A stretch of 64,000 bases of DNA from Apodemus sylvaticus (taxonomy: Eukaryota > Chordata > Mammalia > Rodentia > Muridae): NCBI RefSeq assembly GCF_947179515.1, contig NC_067487.1, positions 43,504,514-43,568,513 of the forward strand, in the 5' to 3' direction. Both the position numbers and the translations under genes were made by a program. Each line of letters starts with the position of its first letter. The stretch's first letter is position 1. The notes beneath the pieces were generated by a model, which had not been told where the DNA came from, did not search any database, and saw only the letters and a list, made by a program, of their open reading frames with translations. Shown one piece after another: positions 35,152 to 46,833 of this stretch.

Positions 35152-36338
35152 AGTGACCCCTTGTCAACTTGATACACAAACACAGCACCATTAAGCCTCA
35201 ACCCTTATTTTCTTATTCATCCCCAAGATCTAATAACTTTAAAAGTTCCATAGTCCTTACAAATTGTTACATATTAAAATTTCAATCCCTCTAAAATATC
35301 CAATCTCTTTTAAAATTCAGTCTTTTTACAATTCAAAGCCTCTTAACTGTGGGCTTCACTAAAATACTTTTTTTTCCCTTCAAGAGGTAAAAGTTTCAGA
35401 GCACCATCACAATCAAAAGCAAAATCAAACTTAACCACCCATTCTGGGATTCACTCACGATATTCTGGGCTCCTCCAAGGGCTTGGGTCACTCCTCTAGC
35501 TTTGCTCTTTATAGCACACACCTTGTCTTCTAAGCTCCAGATGCCTGTACTCCACTACTGCTGCTGTTCTTAGTGGTCATCTCATGGTAATGGCATCTCC
35601 AAAATACTGCTGTCTTCTGCTTCAGCTAGGCTTCACCAATAGCCTCTCATAGGCTCTCGTCTTGGTACCAAGCCTCAACACCTTTGCATAAGCCCTTCAG
35701 TCCTGGGCAATCAATTGCAACTGAGGATGCACCTTCACCAATGGCCTTCCATGGCCTCTCACAGTGTCAAGCCTTAGCCACTCTCCATGACCTCTTCATG
35801 CCTTCAAAACCAGTGCCACCTGGGTGACTCTTACACATTACCAAGTCCAGCCACAACATGAGGTACAACCTTGGATATCTCTTGAAAGATACAACCTTGG
35901 CTATCTATGGAACACAGCCTCTTTGTGCTCTCAGAAAACACTTGCCAGAAGATTTTACCTCAATGATGCTGGTCTCTTCTCAATCACCACTAATTTCTTA
36001 GCTCCAGCTAAACCAGCATCAATAGTCCCAGTAATGCAAAGGTTTCACTTTAGTAGTTCTGGTATCTTGTTAATCACAGATGATTCTTCAGCCCCAGATA
36101 ATCAAAACCACAGAATCTTCACAACCAAAATTGCAATGGCCCTGATAAGAGTCTTTAATCTTACCTTTGAAATGTCACATGGCAGACTTCCATCTTCTGC
36201 ACTGTTTTCAACATTATCTTCCAAGCTCCTATAGAAGATCCACAGAGCTTTTAACATCCCAATGGCTCTTCTAGCTCAAAGTTCTAAAGTCCTTCCACTG
36301 TCCTCCCCTCAAAATGGTCACGTTGTCAGAGGAATACT

Positions 36339-36353
36339 CCACTCCCAGTATCA
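36339..36353 (-). other. Primer-binding-site-like word (tRNA-Leu type)
   Basis: Minus strand TGATACTGGGAGTGG starts three bases inside the 5' LTR and resembles the TGG-starting tRNA-Leu primer site of ERVL/MaLR elements, with a few substitutions. The tRNA assignment is from family knowledge. Confidence 0.5.
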
Positions 36354-36356
36354 ATT

Positions 36357-36754
36357 TTTCTTTGTTAGGGTTTTTATTCTTGCACAAAACATAATGACCA
36401 AGAAAAAAGTTGGGGAAGAAAGGATTTATTCAGCTTAAAATTCCACATTGCTCTTAATTACTGGAGGAAGTCAGGACTGGAATCCAAGCAGGTCAGGAAG
36501 CAGGAGCTGAAGCAGAGGCCATGGAGGGATATTACTTACTAGCTTGCTTCCCCTGCCTTGCTCAGCTTGCTTTCCTGTATAACCCAAGACTACCAGTCCA
36601 GGGATGGCACCACCCACAATGGGCCCATCCTACCCTTGATCACTAATTGAGAAATGTTTTACAGGTAGTTATCATGGAAGCATTTCCTCAAGGGAAGTTT
36701 TCTCTGTGATAACTTCAGCTTGTGTCTAGTTGTTACACAAAACCAGCCACTACA
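36357..36754 (-). repeat. 5' LTR of the MaLR-like provirus
   Basis: 398 bp. On the minus strand it begins TGTAGTGGCTGG and has GCTGAATAAATCC (poly(A) signal) near the 3' side. It is longer than its partner by small indels. Confidence 0.8.
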
Positions 36755-36759
36755 ATTAG

Positions 36760-38535
36760 TAGATGAGAAAATCATGGAAATGAATGTGTAGATTGTGTTA
36801 ATCAATATATTAAGATGAAAAGGTGGAAATGAACTGAGACTGAAGGAAGAGATTTTTTGTTGTCCTTAAAGAATTTAGGGATATTTGGGGTTCATAGGAG
36901 AAATTGGTAGGAAAACAGTAGTGATTCCCAAGTATCAGGAAAAATGCAAATAGAGACAGGCTAGGAAATGTGTAAGTCCTTGGACTGCTTTGTATTTTTT
37001 CATGAACATGGTATAAACTGATACCTGAGGATTGTGACAACAAAACCCAATAGAAAATAAGGTCTGAACTACAAAGGGACTTCATACCTACACTAAGGAG
37101 TTCAGATCTATGCTGCAAAGCCATTTAAAGATCAGAAGCAAGGAAATTAAATGTACATAAAATTCTGATAGCCATGGCATGCCATTCTGAAAAAAAAATC
37201 ATTTTAGAGTCGTTTAATGTCAATGTTTTGTCTAGTTTATTACAAAGCCCAACTCACTATTATATCTCATCTTGTTAAAAGTGACTTTCAGTGGCAACTG
37301 ATGCTTCAGCTGTGACTGTTTTGAGGAATGCTAATTGGATAATGCCCTTGGGTTCTATGCTGCTCTACTACAGTAAACATCAGGCACCTTTCATTTTCTT
37401 TTTAACCACTGATGCATCATCTAATGTCAGAGGTGTGCTTTCCCCCAGCTGCCAGATGGCTGCAATGTGACAGTTGGCTAAGACTGGGCAATAATCTTAT
37501 TGACAGATGACAGTTGTGCAGAAAACACGAGCATCATTGGGATGTAGAGAAGACAGTGAAACTCTGGAATCTTTGCTAAGCATGTCTTATAGCCTAAATT
37601 GCTAGAAGAAATTGCTTGTGTTCAGGGATAAGAGCATATCATGGTCGTGTGGATGTTAGAAGATCCAGAAAGGATGTTGCAACATTTGCTGGAAAGAATT
37701 CTTTTAAACTATTGGACTGCTTCTGTGTTCCCCAGATGGAGGTTTTATGTGATTGGGTCAAATGCCTTTGTATCATCAGAAAATCCAGAGGCTAACTCAA
37801 GGCTTCTGTATATGACTCATATAGAGAGGGCACCCCACCGCCACCCAGTATGTGCTGGTTTGGTCATATAGGACTACATTCAAGCATAGAACTCCATCAT
37901 TCCTCATGTACACACCCCACGCAGAGCACTGTTACTTTTCTTTGAACATTTCCATTTCCTAAGGTCTTTTCAGCTTCCTGTCACTGGAGTCTTTTCACTG
38001 ATTCTTCATAGATACCCATACTAGTAGTTTTCAAGTCCTCTATACTTTATAAATTTGAAAGATAATATTTCACATTCTTAACTGAGGAAGGAAACCTATC
38101 CCCTTCACCTTATATTCCAAATTTCAATGAGGAGAGACCTAGAGTTTCCATGAAAGTTCAAGAGAAGTGATCTCATTGTGAAAATAGTACTATGATTTAG
38201 ACATTTTTAGGTCTTGGGTCCCTTGGGGACAAAAGTCTTCCGAATGGGATGAGAACATTGTGTTGTCACATCAGGTCAGTCATCTTGAGGAACAAGGTTG
38301 TGCATGTGAGATTAAAAGGTTGTGGGATTTTCTAAAATCTAACCATAGATCAACTTGATGAGAGTCACAAGGTAGAAAACCTGTGCTGCTATTTAAGCCT
38401 CAATTGTTATTCTTGGAAATGCTGTGAAAGCATCAGTATAGAGTGAAGGACACTCTAGCTTGGGTCAGATTCCTTTGAGAATGCTTGCAGTTCCTATGTA
38501 CTCCTAAAGGTCTTGTCTCTGAATGGTATACATTA
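36760..38535. other. Intergenic, nothing recognised
   Basis: Open stretches up to about 100 codons (36810-37124 minus, 37641-37871 plus) have no recognisable domain. No repeat was identified. Confidence 0.5.
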
Positions 38536-38539
38536 CATT

Positions 38540-38672
38540 CCTTTCCTCTCCCATTCTCCTTCCTCTTTCTTCCTCTCCTTCTCCTCCCCTCCCCTCTCCT
38601 TTTCTTCCTCTCCACTCCCCTCCCTTCCATCTTTCTTCCTCCTATTTATACTTTTTTTTTCCTTTTTCCTTC
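38540..38672. repeat. Polypyrimidine (CT-rich) tract
   Basis: Over 130 bases almost wholly C and T on the plus strand. ORFs over it (Ser/Pro/Leu-rich on plus, Arg/Glu/Gly-rich on minus) are compositional. Such mirror-like tracts can form triplex DNA. Confidence 0.93.
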
Positions 38673-38984
38673 AGCACTTGAAACTATTTGCTACTTATGT
38701 CCAAATTCCATAATTTCTACTGTTCTTTGAATGGTTCTTCCTCTATAGGAAATTGTCTTTTGCCCTTTGAATTTTAGTTTCTGTGTGATTCCACATGAAC
38801 GTGCATACACATGCCACAGCAAGTGTTTGTTCTCTCTGCTCATCATATGGTTCCTAGATATCAAGAGATGGAGCTAAGGCTGTCAGACTCAACAGCAAGC
38901 TCCTTTCCCCATTGAGCAACATCTTGCTGCCTCCCTTTTGTTCCTTTTAAGATACAGAATTTCTTTACAATCTATTGTTAAATA

Positions 38985-39475
38985 ATTTTATGTAAAAATA
39001 TATTGTGTTTTGTTCAAAATCTATCCCACTCTTTGCCCTTAAATTCCTCCTAAATTGCTCCTTCCACCTTTCTCACACAACATCTGGTACTCTACTGAGT
39101 TCACTTAGTGCTGTCAATATGTGTCCAGGCAAAAAGATATTGATCACTGGAGCATCAGCAATCTATCAGAGACTGCACCCAAAGGAAGCTGACCCTTTAC
39201 CAGCATCCATCAATTGCCAATATCTACTCAGCTAAGTGTGGATTTTCCTGACCCTCTCCTTTCTCCATTCTGGAATTTCTGTTGTGTTCATCTTGTATGA
39301 CTTATGAGTACAGTCTTACCTCCTGTGAGTACATGCGTGGTATTGTCCGGCTATGACTGTAAACACTTTTCTGGAGCAGTCCTCCATTATCGCTAGATCT
39401 CAATTGTTTTCTACCATTTCTTCTGAGATGACCTCTGAGTGTTGTATGGAAGGGATGTGTAGCCAAAGGACTCTA
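38985..39475 (-). mobile_element. Old L1 (Lx-like) 3'-UTR block, minus strand
   Basis: GTGCTGTCAATATGTGTCCA, GATCACTGGAGCATCAGCA, CCAAAGGAAGCTGACCC, CAATATCTACTCAGCTAAG, CTCTCCTTTCTCCATTCTGG and TGGAGCAGTCCTCCATTATC follow the order of a common old murine L1 3' region, read antisense. Confidence 0.6.
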
Positions 39476-39890
39476 CATACTACTACTGGGAAACTCTCTC
39501 ATCTATGCTCATTGGTGTTCTAGTCACAATAGCCAGGAAATGGAAATAGCTTAGTTGTCCATCAACTAATAAATGAATAATGACAATATAGTAATATGCA
39601 TAATGGGATTTTGTTCAGCTATAAAGAAAATGTAATTATGAAATTTGCTGGCAGATGGAGGGAACTAGAAATAATCACTCTGAGTGAAGATAACCCAGAA
39701 CGACAAATGCAACATGGTCAGGAACTTAGAAGGTAGGACAGAAGGACTTCAAATGAAGGAAGTAGAATATGGGTTGTATAAAGGGCAAAAGGGAGGCCTA
39801 ACCAGGATGGATTAAGTGAGGTGGGGTATGGAAAGTTAGGGAAGAGGAGAAGGTAGATAGGGCAAGACAACCAACAGTAAAGATAATTGT
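39476..39890 (+). mobile_element. Old L1 ORF2 end and 3' UTR, plus strand
   Basis: CATCTATGCTCATTGGTGTT, CTAGTCACAATAGCCAGGAA, CATCAACTAATAAATGAATA, GCTATAAAGAAAATGTAATT and GGCAGATGGAGGGAACTAGA are the last ORF2 codons of an old L1. It abuts an antisense L1 block at its left, so the pair may be another 5'-inverted insertion, but I could not find a matching duplication. Confidence 0.75.
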
Positions 39891-39899
39891 TTTCTTGTT

Positions 39900-40035
39900 T
39901 TTGTTGTTGTTTATGTGGCCAGTCTCCCTGTTTTATCAAGAATGGTCTTGAGCTTGAAATGGTCCTCCACCAAGAGCCTGTCTTCCCAGGTATCTCAGAC
40001 TAGGGGTACATGCCACCATACCCTGCTTACTCTTG
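39900..40035 (-). mobile_element. Old B1-type SINE, minus strand
   Basis: ATCAAGAATGGTCTTGAGCT, TGAAATGGTCCTCCACC, TGTCTTCCCAGGTATCTCAG and ACTAGGGGTACATGCCACCA in antisense B1 order, diverged. Confidence 0.6.
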
Positions 40036-40109
40036 AGGACTTTGGTTTTACTTTTCAGAGATATGACCATACAGGGTTATGGTAAGGACTTCTGGGTTTT
40101 GTTCCTTTT

Positions 40110-40215
40110 GAGAATGAATCTTGTTGTGTATATTAGGTTGGCTATGACCTCACCATATCATTTTTTTCTGGTTGTCTGAGATGACAAGTATGTACCACCC
40201 ACCATGCCCGCCCTC
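40110..40215 (-). mobile_element. B1-type fragment, minus strand
   Basis: TCTTGTTGTGTATATTAGGT, TGGCTATGACCTCACCA and AAGTATGTACCACCCACCAT with the B1 ending. Truncated and diverged. Confidence 0.5.
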
Positions 40216-40629
40216 TTGAATGGATTTCTCTCTGATTATTGTTTGGATTTGCTTCATCTAGACCTATAGCTTTATGCTTTGTGTCAAATTTGAATTTTTT
40301 TTCAGCAAGTATTGGAGTGGTTTTCTAGGCCTGTTCTCATCTTTCTTCAGAGATCCCATGATGCAAATGAAGGGCCTTTTGTTATAGGTTCAGATCATTT
40401 CTGCCAGTTTGGAATGGCTCACCAGGATCAGACGATGCTGTCTCCATTCAGTTACTGAAATTCTTATTTCAGCCACCATACTTGCCAGGGTGAGTGTCTC
40501 TGTTTCCTTCTTCATGTTTTCTCTTTTTCTCCTAAGACAGTCTCTTTGTAAGCTTTCTACTTTTTTCATTTGTCTCCAGCATTGTCAGAGAAGTGTTTTT
40601 GTGTCTGATACTTCCATAAAAGATGACTG

Positions 40630-40790
40630 CAGAGAGTGGGGACATAGTTAACTCAGTTGGTAAAATGCTGGTCTAAGGTGCCTTGGGTTTGAACTCCAGA
40701 ACCACATGAACTGAACACACACAATGGTGTGTGTCTGTAATCCCAGCTCTCAGGAGGTACAGAAGGGGCAAGGTGAACAGGGTTAGAGTG
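40630..40790 (+). mobile_element. B4/ID-B1 type SINE
   Basis: An ID-like head (AGTTAACTCAGTTGGTAAAA, GCCTTGGGTTTGAACTCCAG) is joined to a B1-like part (GGTGTGTGTCTGTAATCCCA, CTCAGGAGGTACAGAAGG). This tRNA-plus-7SL architecture defines B4. Confidence 0.75.
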
Positions 40791-40799
40791 CATATGCCC

Positions 40800-40905
40800 T
40801 TAAACTAATGCCATCACTCAGGAGGCAGAGGCAGGAGGATCTCTGAGTTTCAGGATAGCCAAGCCAGGACTGCATAGAAAGACTCCATCTTAAAAAACCA
40901 AAAAG
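40800..40905 (+). mobile_element. B1 SINE fragment, plus strand
   Basis: ATCACTCAGGAGGCAGAGGC, AGGAGGATCTCTGAGTTTCA and ACTGCATAGAAAGACTCCAT with an A-rich end. Confidence 0.8.
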
Positions 40906-41099
40906 GAGACATCTTTGTCAAAGAATTCTAGCACTCATATCAGTGTCATCTTGATGGTGACTTCTACCATCTTTTCATTCTGATCTTATTGGTTCTTGCA
41001 CATAATTGACTTTCACTTGAAATATAGAAATTTGGAGCACTAAGTTTTAAATTTCTGATTTATTTAAAGTTCCCTCCCTTTTTTCCTCCCTCCCTCCTT

Positions 41100-41222
41100 T
41101 CGCTTTCTCTCCAGTAGATCAGACTTGTCTGGAACGCAATATGTAGTTATGACCTTAAAACTCCTGATCCACTTGCTTCTACCTCCCAATTGCTGGGGTT
41201 ATAGTTGTGTGCCACCCCACCT
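41100..41222 (-). mobile_element. Old B1-type SINE, minus strand
   Basis: AGACTTGTCTGGAACGCAAT, TATGACCTTAAAACTCCTGA, TTGCTTCTACCTCCCAATTG and CTGGGGTTATAGTTGTGTGC in antisense B1 order. Confidence 0.75.
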
Positions 41223-43207
41223 ATAAGAACTTTTAGCATTTATATACTCAAAATCCCCCACTTAAATCTGAATATGAACCAAATATCTGTCCAGATTTAT
41301 TTAGATCTTCAGTGACATTGTTTTCATCCACTTTTTACTGCTCCACCCATTTAAATAGGGGAAAGGGGTTCTTTTGGGGGTTTGGGTTTTGTTTGTTTGT
41401 TGACCTTTGATTTTAGGGAAAGGATTATGCTGAATTTAAAACCTGACTGTGTATGCAAGTAGCCTCAATGCATCTCCAAATGTTGATGAAGTCACTAGAC
41501 AGTATACCTTCTTCCTGCCACATGTCTCAGCCATAGCAATCCTTCCTGTGAGTATATTTACATTTTTCTCAATTCCATTTGAGGATGATGGGAAGGAAAA
41601 ATGAATGATTGGTCAGCATGCTCTTCAACATCCCAAGGGTGAAGGTGAAAAGCCCATTTTGAGGGAGAAGGGTTCTTGAGTTGGAGTGTCAAAGAATATT
41701 AGTTAAGGCATCTTGCCAAGTCTCCTATCATTCAACATACCCTTCCAAGGTCAGAAATACAAGTTGGCTCCGTTGAAATATTAATGAAGTGCTTTGCTTA
41801 AATCATCTTGATTCAGATTTAGATAAGACTTGGAAGACAAACAAGAGTGTATTGTAGCTTTTTAAATTTATTCTCCCTCCAAGGGATAGTTGTTTCTTGG
41901 TACCATAGTGCTGGGCCAAAATCCCTCTTTCAACTTACTTGGATACTAGGAGCATCTTCCTGATAAAAATAGTCCAGAGTGGTGTTGCCATCTTTGGACA
42001 CTTGGCAACAATTCTTGGCAGTTGACATAGAGTGGAACACAAGTACTTATAAGCCTCCTACCTTTGCTTTTCCTCTCCTTAACTTTCTGAATCATCAAAA
42101 GTATAGACTCAACAAAACAACATGTTTTCTCTCTTTCTTGATTAAATAAAATAAGAACTCATTTTCAATCAACCATTTAAGAAATAGAAGCATAGCTTTC
42201 AGAAATGATGGCAGTAAGATCCTGAGTTTAAGGCCAGTCTGTGTAGAGAGTCTATCTAAAGAAACAAAACAAAACAATCTCAAAGAAGAATTTCAATGCC
42301 GAAGTCAAACAAGTATAACTAAGTTCATGGAATCAATGTGGAAAACAAAATGCTTTCACTATCAAGAAATAAGCAAAATGTATATTAGGAACTTTAACTG
42401 GCTTTTAGCCTTCTTATTTCTAACCCTTATATAATGATGCAAATTTAGGAAACACCTGAAAGTCATATTTTGCAGTATTTATGAGTTAGGAGGAGAGCTT
42501 CATGAAGAAAGTTTCCTGATACCCTTCCTGTTGATTCCTAGAGTTATAGGCATACTGATTATAGCATAGGCTCATGCTGGCTACTCCTAAGGCAATAAAA
42601 TACTTTTTGTTGAAAGCTGCCTTGTCATTGCCTGCATGTTTATTGCTACACAACCCAGCAGTGGATTAAAAGGAATAAGTCAAATATTACAGTGCTTTAT
42701 AAATACTGGCACTACTTTATGTGAATTTCCCAGAGAGAAGATGGCACAAGATAAAATGTGCTTCCACAGCCTATTGCTGCTCTCTGGACTGGAGAGGGAT
42801 GTTAAAACCCAATGAAACCAGAAAGTCCTGGAAGTTTCCTTATGGTGTGTTTTTCCCAGATATTCTCTGCCAGAAACTCAGGCAATACAGCTTGCTGAGT
42901 ACCAGCTATCACCTTTAGCCATGCCAAGAATTTGTAGAGAAGCAACTGCATCCTCTAAAAGACTGATTTTGGTCCAGACAGAGATGCTGATCCTTATGTG
43001 CATGACTCCAGGGCAAATGAGTTCTGTGCTTCACAGCTGAAACAGCCCAATTACCATTAATAAGTTGGGAGCAGACTTACCAGTAGTCTAAGAATATTAG
43101 ACTTAATAGCTGCAAGACAAAAAACGAGAAACTTCCTAAGTAATGCATGGAAGTAAGGGAGACGTAGGTGCTGTTCCAAACACTACCACATACACAACAA
43201 ACACACA

Positions 43208-43238
<31 letters not shown>

Positions 43239-43540
43239 AGCACACAGTGTGTGTCGGGGAGGGGCTTGTAAGGCACAAGTGCTGGTGAGTCTGAAAAAAT
43301 AATGCTCAGCAACCAAAAGCTGCTCTAGAGACAGAGTAGAGCTAAACAAAGTCGAAACAAAATTAGTGTTTTCTGGACCCAGCAAGATGCGTGCAGGAAA
43401 TTACAGCAGCCATGAAAGCATAGAGAAGACCTTTAAGAACCCCAGCCAAACTAAAATTACAGTAGAGAGGGGGAGGCAGCCCCAGTCCTAAATGGGAAGA
43501 TACTGGTGATTACCAGCTTTGGAGAGAGGAGAAGTTAGCT
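41223..43540. other. Intergenic, mostly unassigned
   Basis: A small plus-strand B1 piece (about 42215-42285, AAGGCCAGTCTGTGTAGAGA) and a CA tract at 43199-43240 are visible. The rest has no gene or repeat I can support. Confidence 0.5.
43199..43240. repeat. (AC)n microsatellite
   Basis: Two AC runs separated by ACCACAC. The minus-strand Cys/Val-rich ORF here is a repeat artefact. Confidence 0.95.
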
Positions 43541-43546
43541 TTCTTT

Positions 43547-43976
43547 AAGGACGTAATTCCTGTTAGCATCTGGAGGAGCTGGAGGATGGTCCAGAGGAGC
43601 TGAAGGGGTTTACAGCCCCATGGGAAGAACAATGATTTCTGCCACCTAGATGCCCCAAGACTCCCAGGGACTGAACCATCAACCAAGGGGCACACATGGT
43701 TCCAGCCAAAAATGTGGCAGAGGAAGGCCTTGTTGGGCATCAGTGGGAGGAATGGTCCTTGGTCAGGTAAAGGCTCAAAAGAGGCCCGAACAAAGGGAAA
43801 CTGAGGTGGGGGGAGGGAGTGTGTTGGGTGGAGAGGCATATACATGGAGGCAGGGGGAAGGAGGAAGGGGAGGGGTTAGAGGTCTTAGGGGAGGGGGGAT
43901 ATCGGGAAAGGTTTTACCATTGGCAATGTAAATGAAGACGATATTTAAAAAAATTTAAAAAGGGATGTAATTCCTG
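43547..43976 (+). mobile_element. L1 insertion, 3' UTR only, with target duplication
   Basis: GAGGAGCTGAAGGGGTTTAC, CTCCCAGGGACTGAACCATC, GAGGAAGGCCTTGTTGGGCA, TCAGTGGGAGGAATGGTCCT and a G-rich run followed by GCAATGTAAATGAAGACGAT and an A/T-rich tail match the 3' UTR of an older murine L1 lineage. Flanks AAGGACGTAATTCCTG (43547-43562) and AGGGATGTAATTCCTG (43961-43976) are a 16-bp duplication with two mismatches. Confidence 0.85.
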
Positions 43977-44126
43977 AAATATTGAACATTTTCCTGTGGT
44001 TGAGCCCACACTCAAGAGTATGTAGCCAGAGCTAATCGGTGAGTATGGAATGGTAGTAGATATGGGAAGAGTTAGGACAGAGGGAAGAATATGCTAAAAA
44101 TATGATATGTGAAGTGCGATATGTAC

Positions 44127-44152
44127 GTGTGTGTGTGTGTGTGTGTGTGTAT
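44127..44152. repeat. (GT)n microsatellite
   Basis: Thirteen clean GT units after TACGT. Confidence 0.95.
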
Positions 44153-44499
44153 GCATATAAAGATATAAATTAAAAGGTAAGAGAGAGAAGGCTAACAGGC
44201 TCCAAGCATGTGTGCCCACACATCTCTGGGTAGAAATATTCATGAATTCAGATTTTTTTTGCAGCCTTTTGAAGTCCTTGCATGTATATGGAGAAGAGAA
44301 TTTTATGTATGAGGAAACATATTTATCCAGTATTTATCCAGCAGATCACTTTTTTTTGTACAAGCCTTGACCATAGTCAAAAGGTGTATTTTTTTAAAAA
44401 AAACTAACTTATAGATATTGCGTGGCAAATGATCACACAGGATAGTGGGTGAGTCATCTAGAAGAACTGAGAGATTTCAGACTGCCATGTCATATCATG

Positions 44500-44625
44500 T
44501 CCTGGTGTGTATCATTATTGCCTTCCCGTGTCACAGGTAGAGAGGCCTAGGGACTTACTTAAGATCACATTAGCTGGGTAGTGCATGTTTCTATTTCCCA
44601 ACAGCAGGCTGGGTTTAATGTGTTT
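44500..44625 (-). mobile_element. MIR SINE remnant, minus strand
   Basis: GTAGAGAGGCCTAGGGACTT, ACTTAAGATCACATTAGCTG, GGTAGTGCATG and CAGCAGGCTGGGTTTAATG follow the reverse MIR core order. Confidence 0.65.
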
Positions 44626-45519
44626 ATGTTCACATTTCCTCAGCTGCTTAAATGCCACTTAGAAGGGCCACTCTGGTGCCACTGCTCCAGTCCCTACTCC
44701 AGAGGGGCATGGCCTTCTGGTCCTAATCAGCAGGCACCAATGACAGGGCACAGCGAATTCTCACGTCTGTGTTGTTTCAGGTTTCACTGAGATCACCTTA
44801 GCAGCGTACTGGTCTTTCCTTCTTATGTCCCCAATGGGTACTTGATGCAGCCAAGCAGTCCCTTCTATTAAAAATCACCCACACTCCTTTTTTTTCTAGT
44901 AAAGCTATACTATGTATTTTTAGTTTCAAAAGAAAAAAGAAAAATAAGGAAAGGGCAATGTAAATTTTCTAGACAGTACTTCTCAAGGAAATATTTACCT
45001 ACCACTTATCCCTATGATTGCTTCAGGGTTTTTCCATATTATAGTAATCCCTAAATGCCAGAGTTATTCTGGACCATGTCACCCCTCACCTGGCCCTTCC
45101 TTCCCTGGGAACATTCTAAACTATGTGCAATTACTTTAACCCACAGTTGATGTCTCTGTCATATTCTGCAAACGCTAGTGTTGTGTATATCACAGGAATA
45201 TTGGAACTCAAGGAGTAAATATTGGAGGTATGAAGTCCTGAATATAATCAGAGATGCTTCTCTTACAACTACCTTTGAAGCCCAAAGCACTTTGTTTTTC
45301 TATTGGCTCGACATCCTTTTTACCCAGACAAAATAAAAGCAGAAGGAAATAGCATTTCCTTTGTGTCTTTTAACTTTCCCTGTCTTCTTCCTTTTTACAT
45401 TTCTTAGCAATATTCTTCCTATCAAAAATGACTTATAATAATTTAAAAATGTATTATTTTCAGTACACTGAAAAAGCGTATCTGACACCTGTAGCTGTTT
45501 TGTTGTTTTGCTTTGCTTT

Positions 45520-45635
45520 CTATTTACAAATGGTCTCTCATATAGCCCAGGCTAATCTCAGATTCTCTGTGGAGCTGAGGCTAGTCTTGAACTTCTGATC
45601 CTTTTGTCTCTATCTCTCTAGTGCTCATATTTTTA
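45520..45635 (-). mobile_element. B1-type fragment, minus strand
   Basis: TGGTCTCTCATATAGCCCAG, CTGAGGCTAGTCTTGAACTT and CTGATCCTTTTGTCTCTATC in antisense B1 order, diverged. Confidence 0.6.
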
Positions 45636-45692
45636 TGCACATGATCTGCTTATATGTACTTTCATATAGTATGGTTGATTTTTTTACTTAGC

Positions 45693-46159
45693 AAGAATTA
45701 TAGAGGTTCAACAGAAGAGTGGATACAAAAAATGTGGTATATCTACACAATGGAGTACTATTCAGCCATTAGAAACAATGAATTCATGAAATTCTTAGGC
45801 AAATGGATGGAGCTAGAGAACATCATACTAAGTGAGGTAACCCAGACTCAAAAGGTGAATCATGGTATGCACTCACTAATAAGTGGTTATTAACCTAGAA
45901 AACTGGAATACCCAAAACATAATCCACACATCAAATGAGATACAAGAAGAAAGCAGGAGTGGTCCCTGGTTCTGGAAAGACTCAGTGAAACAGTATTTGG
46001 CAAAACCAGAACGGGGAACTGGGAAGGGGTGGGAGGGAGGACAGGGGAAGAGAAGGGGGCTTACGGGACTTTCGGGGAGTGGGGGGGGGGGGCTAGAAAA
46101 GGGGAAATCATTTGAAATGTAAATAAATTATATCAAAAAAAAAAAGAATTATAGAGGTT
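45693..46159 (+). mobile_element. Young 5'-truncated L1 with perfect 16-bp duplication
   Basis: The insert (45709-46143) begins in the last part of ORF2 (CAACAGAAGAGTGGATAC), runs through MHSLISGY and the 3' UTR, and ends in AAATTATATC plus an A-tail. AAGAATTATAGAGGTT is repeated exactly at 45693-45708 and 46144-46159. The 3' UTR is nearly identical to that of the full-length L1 at 63116-63350, so both come from one recent lineage. Only about 55 ORF2 codons remain. Confidence 0.95.
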
Positions 46160-46830
46160 GAATTTCTAAACATCATCGGGTTCTGACCATTCTCTGTTTG
46201 TTCATAAAAGACCACATCTTCGGATTGTAAAATGCACCATGACTTTCTCCCATGCCAAGTGGGACTGTGAAACACATCACTTACATAAAACAACAAACTA
46301 AAAGTCTTATGGATGGGTTCAGCACTCTGAGGCCTAGTCTCTATGCCCTCTGCTCCTGTAGGGATCACCTCAGATTGTCACATGGACACAGGTGACATAA
46401 TGACTTGGGTATGAGGATCATACAAGGACACATTAAGAGAATAGCGACATGTGATTGAGCTCAGCATGCAGCTAATTGTGATAGGAGAAATAATGGAGAT
46501 AGGAAGCTTTATTGTTTTTATTGTTTAGTCTTGAGTGTCCTGACTGGAAGATGTGTCAGTTATTCTGAGGATGACTCTTGAGTTCTGCCTGTGCTTAAGG
46601 AGCATATTACAGCAAACGACAAAGCCTATAAGGCATTTAGGTTTTGACAACTTGAAGAGATTCTTTAGTGCAGACTGGGGACCCTTCACGTACGTCTCCT
46701 AGCACCCTTGACAGTCCTTCCTGGATGTGTTTCTTGAACTTGCCCTTAAACTGTTAGCAATAAACTATCTTCTACCTCAGTTGCAATTACATAAAATAAT
46801 ATATGTACTTATTCTTTACTCTCGTTACAC
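46160..46830. other. Intergenic, nothing recognised
   Basis: No gene or repeat could be assigned. Confidence 0.5.
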
Positions 46831-46833
46831 AGA

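Larger units (their letters stand above)
34771..36759 (-). mobile_element. MaLR-like provirus with two LTRs, non-coding
   Basis: Two direct terminal repeats (34776-35151 and 36357-36754) flank about 1.2 kb of internal DNA, and the whole is bounded by ATTAG at 34771-34775 and 36755-36759, a perfect 5-bp target duplication. Read on the minus strand the 5' LTR is the right one. A primer-binding-site-like word complementary in outline to tRNA-Leu lies beside it (36339-36353). The internal part carries no gag, pol or env that I can see, as expected for non-autonomous ERVL-MaLR elements. Orientation is supported by AATAAA in each LTR on the minus strand. The subfamily is not certain. Confidence 0.8.
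43977..45500. other. Intergenic, little recognised
   Basis: Apart from a GT tract at 44127-44152 and a MIR at 44500-44625, I have no call. Confidence 0.5.

Noticed and set aside
35824..36234. 136-codon plus-strand ORF
   Set aside because: It lies inside the MaLR-like provirus on the strand opposite to its transcription and has no gag, pol or other recognisable motif.
38433..38730. Arg/Glu-rich and Ser/Pro-rich ORFs
   Set aside because: They are compositional products of a polypyrimidine tract.
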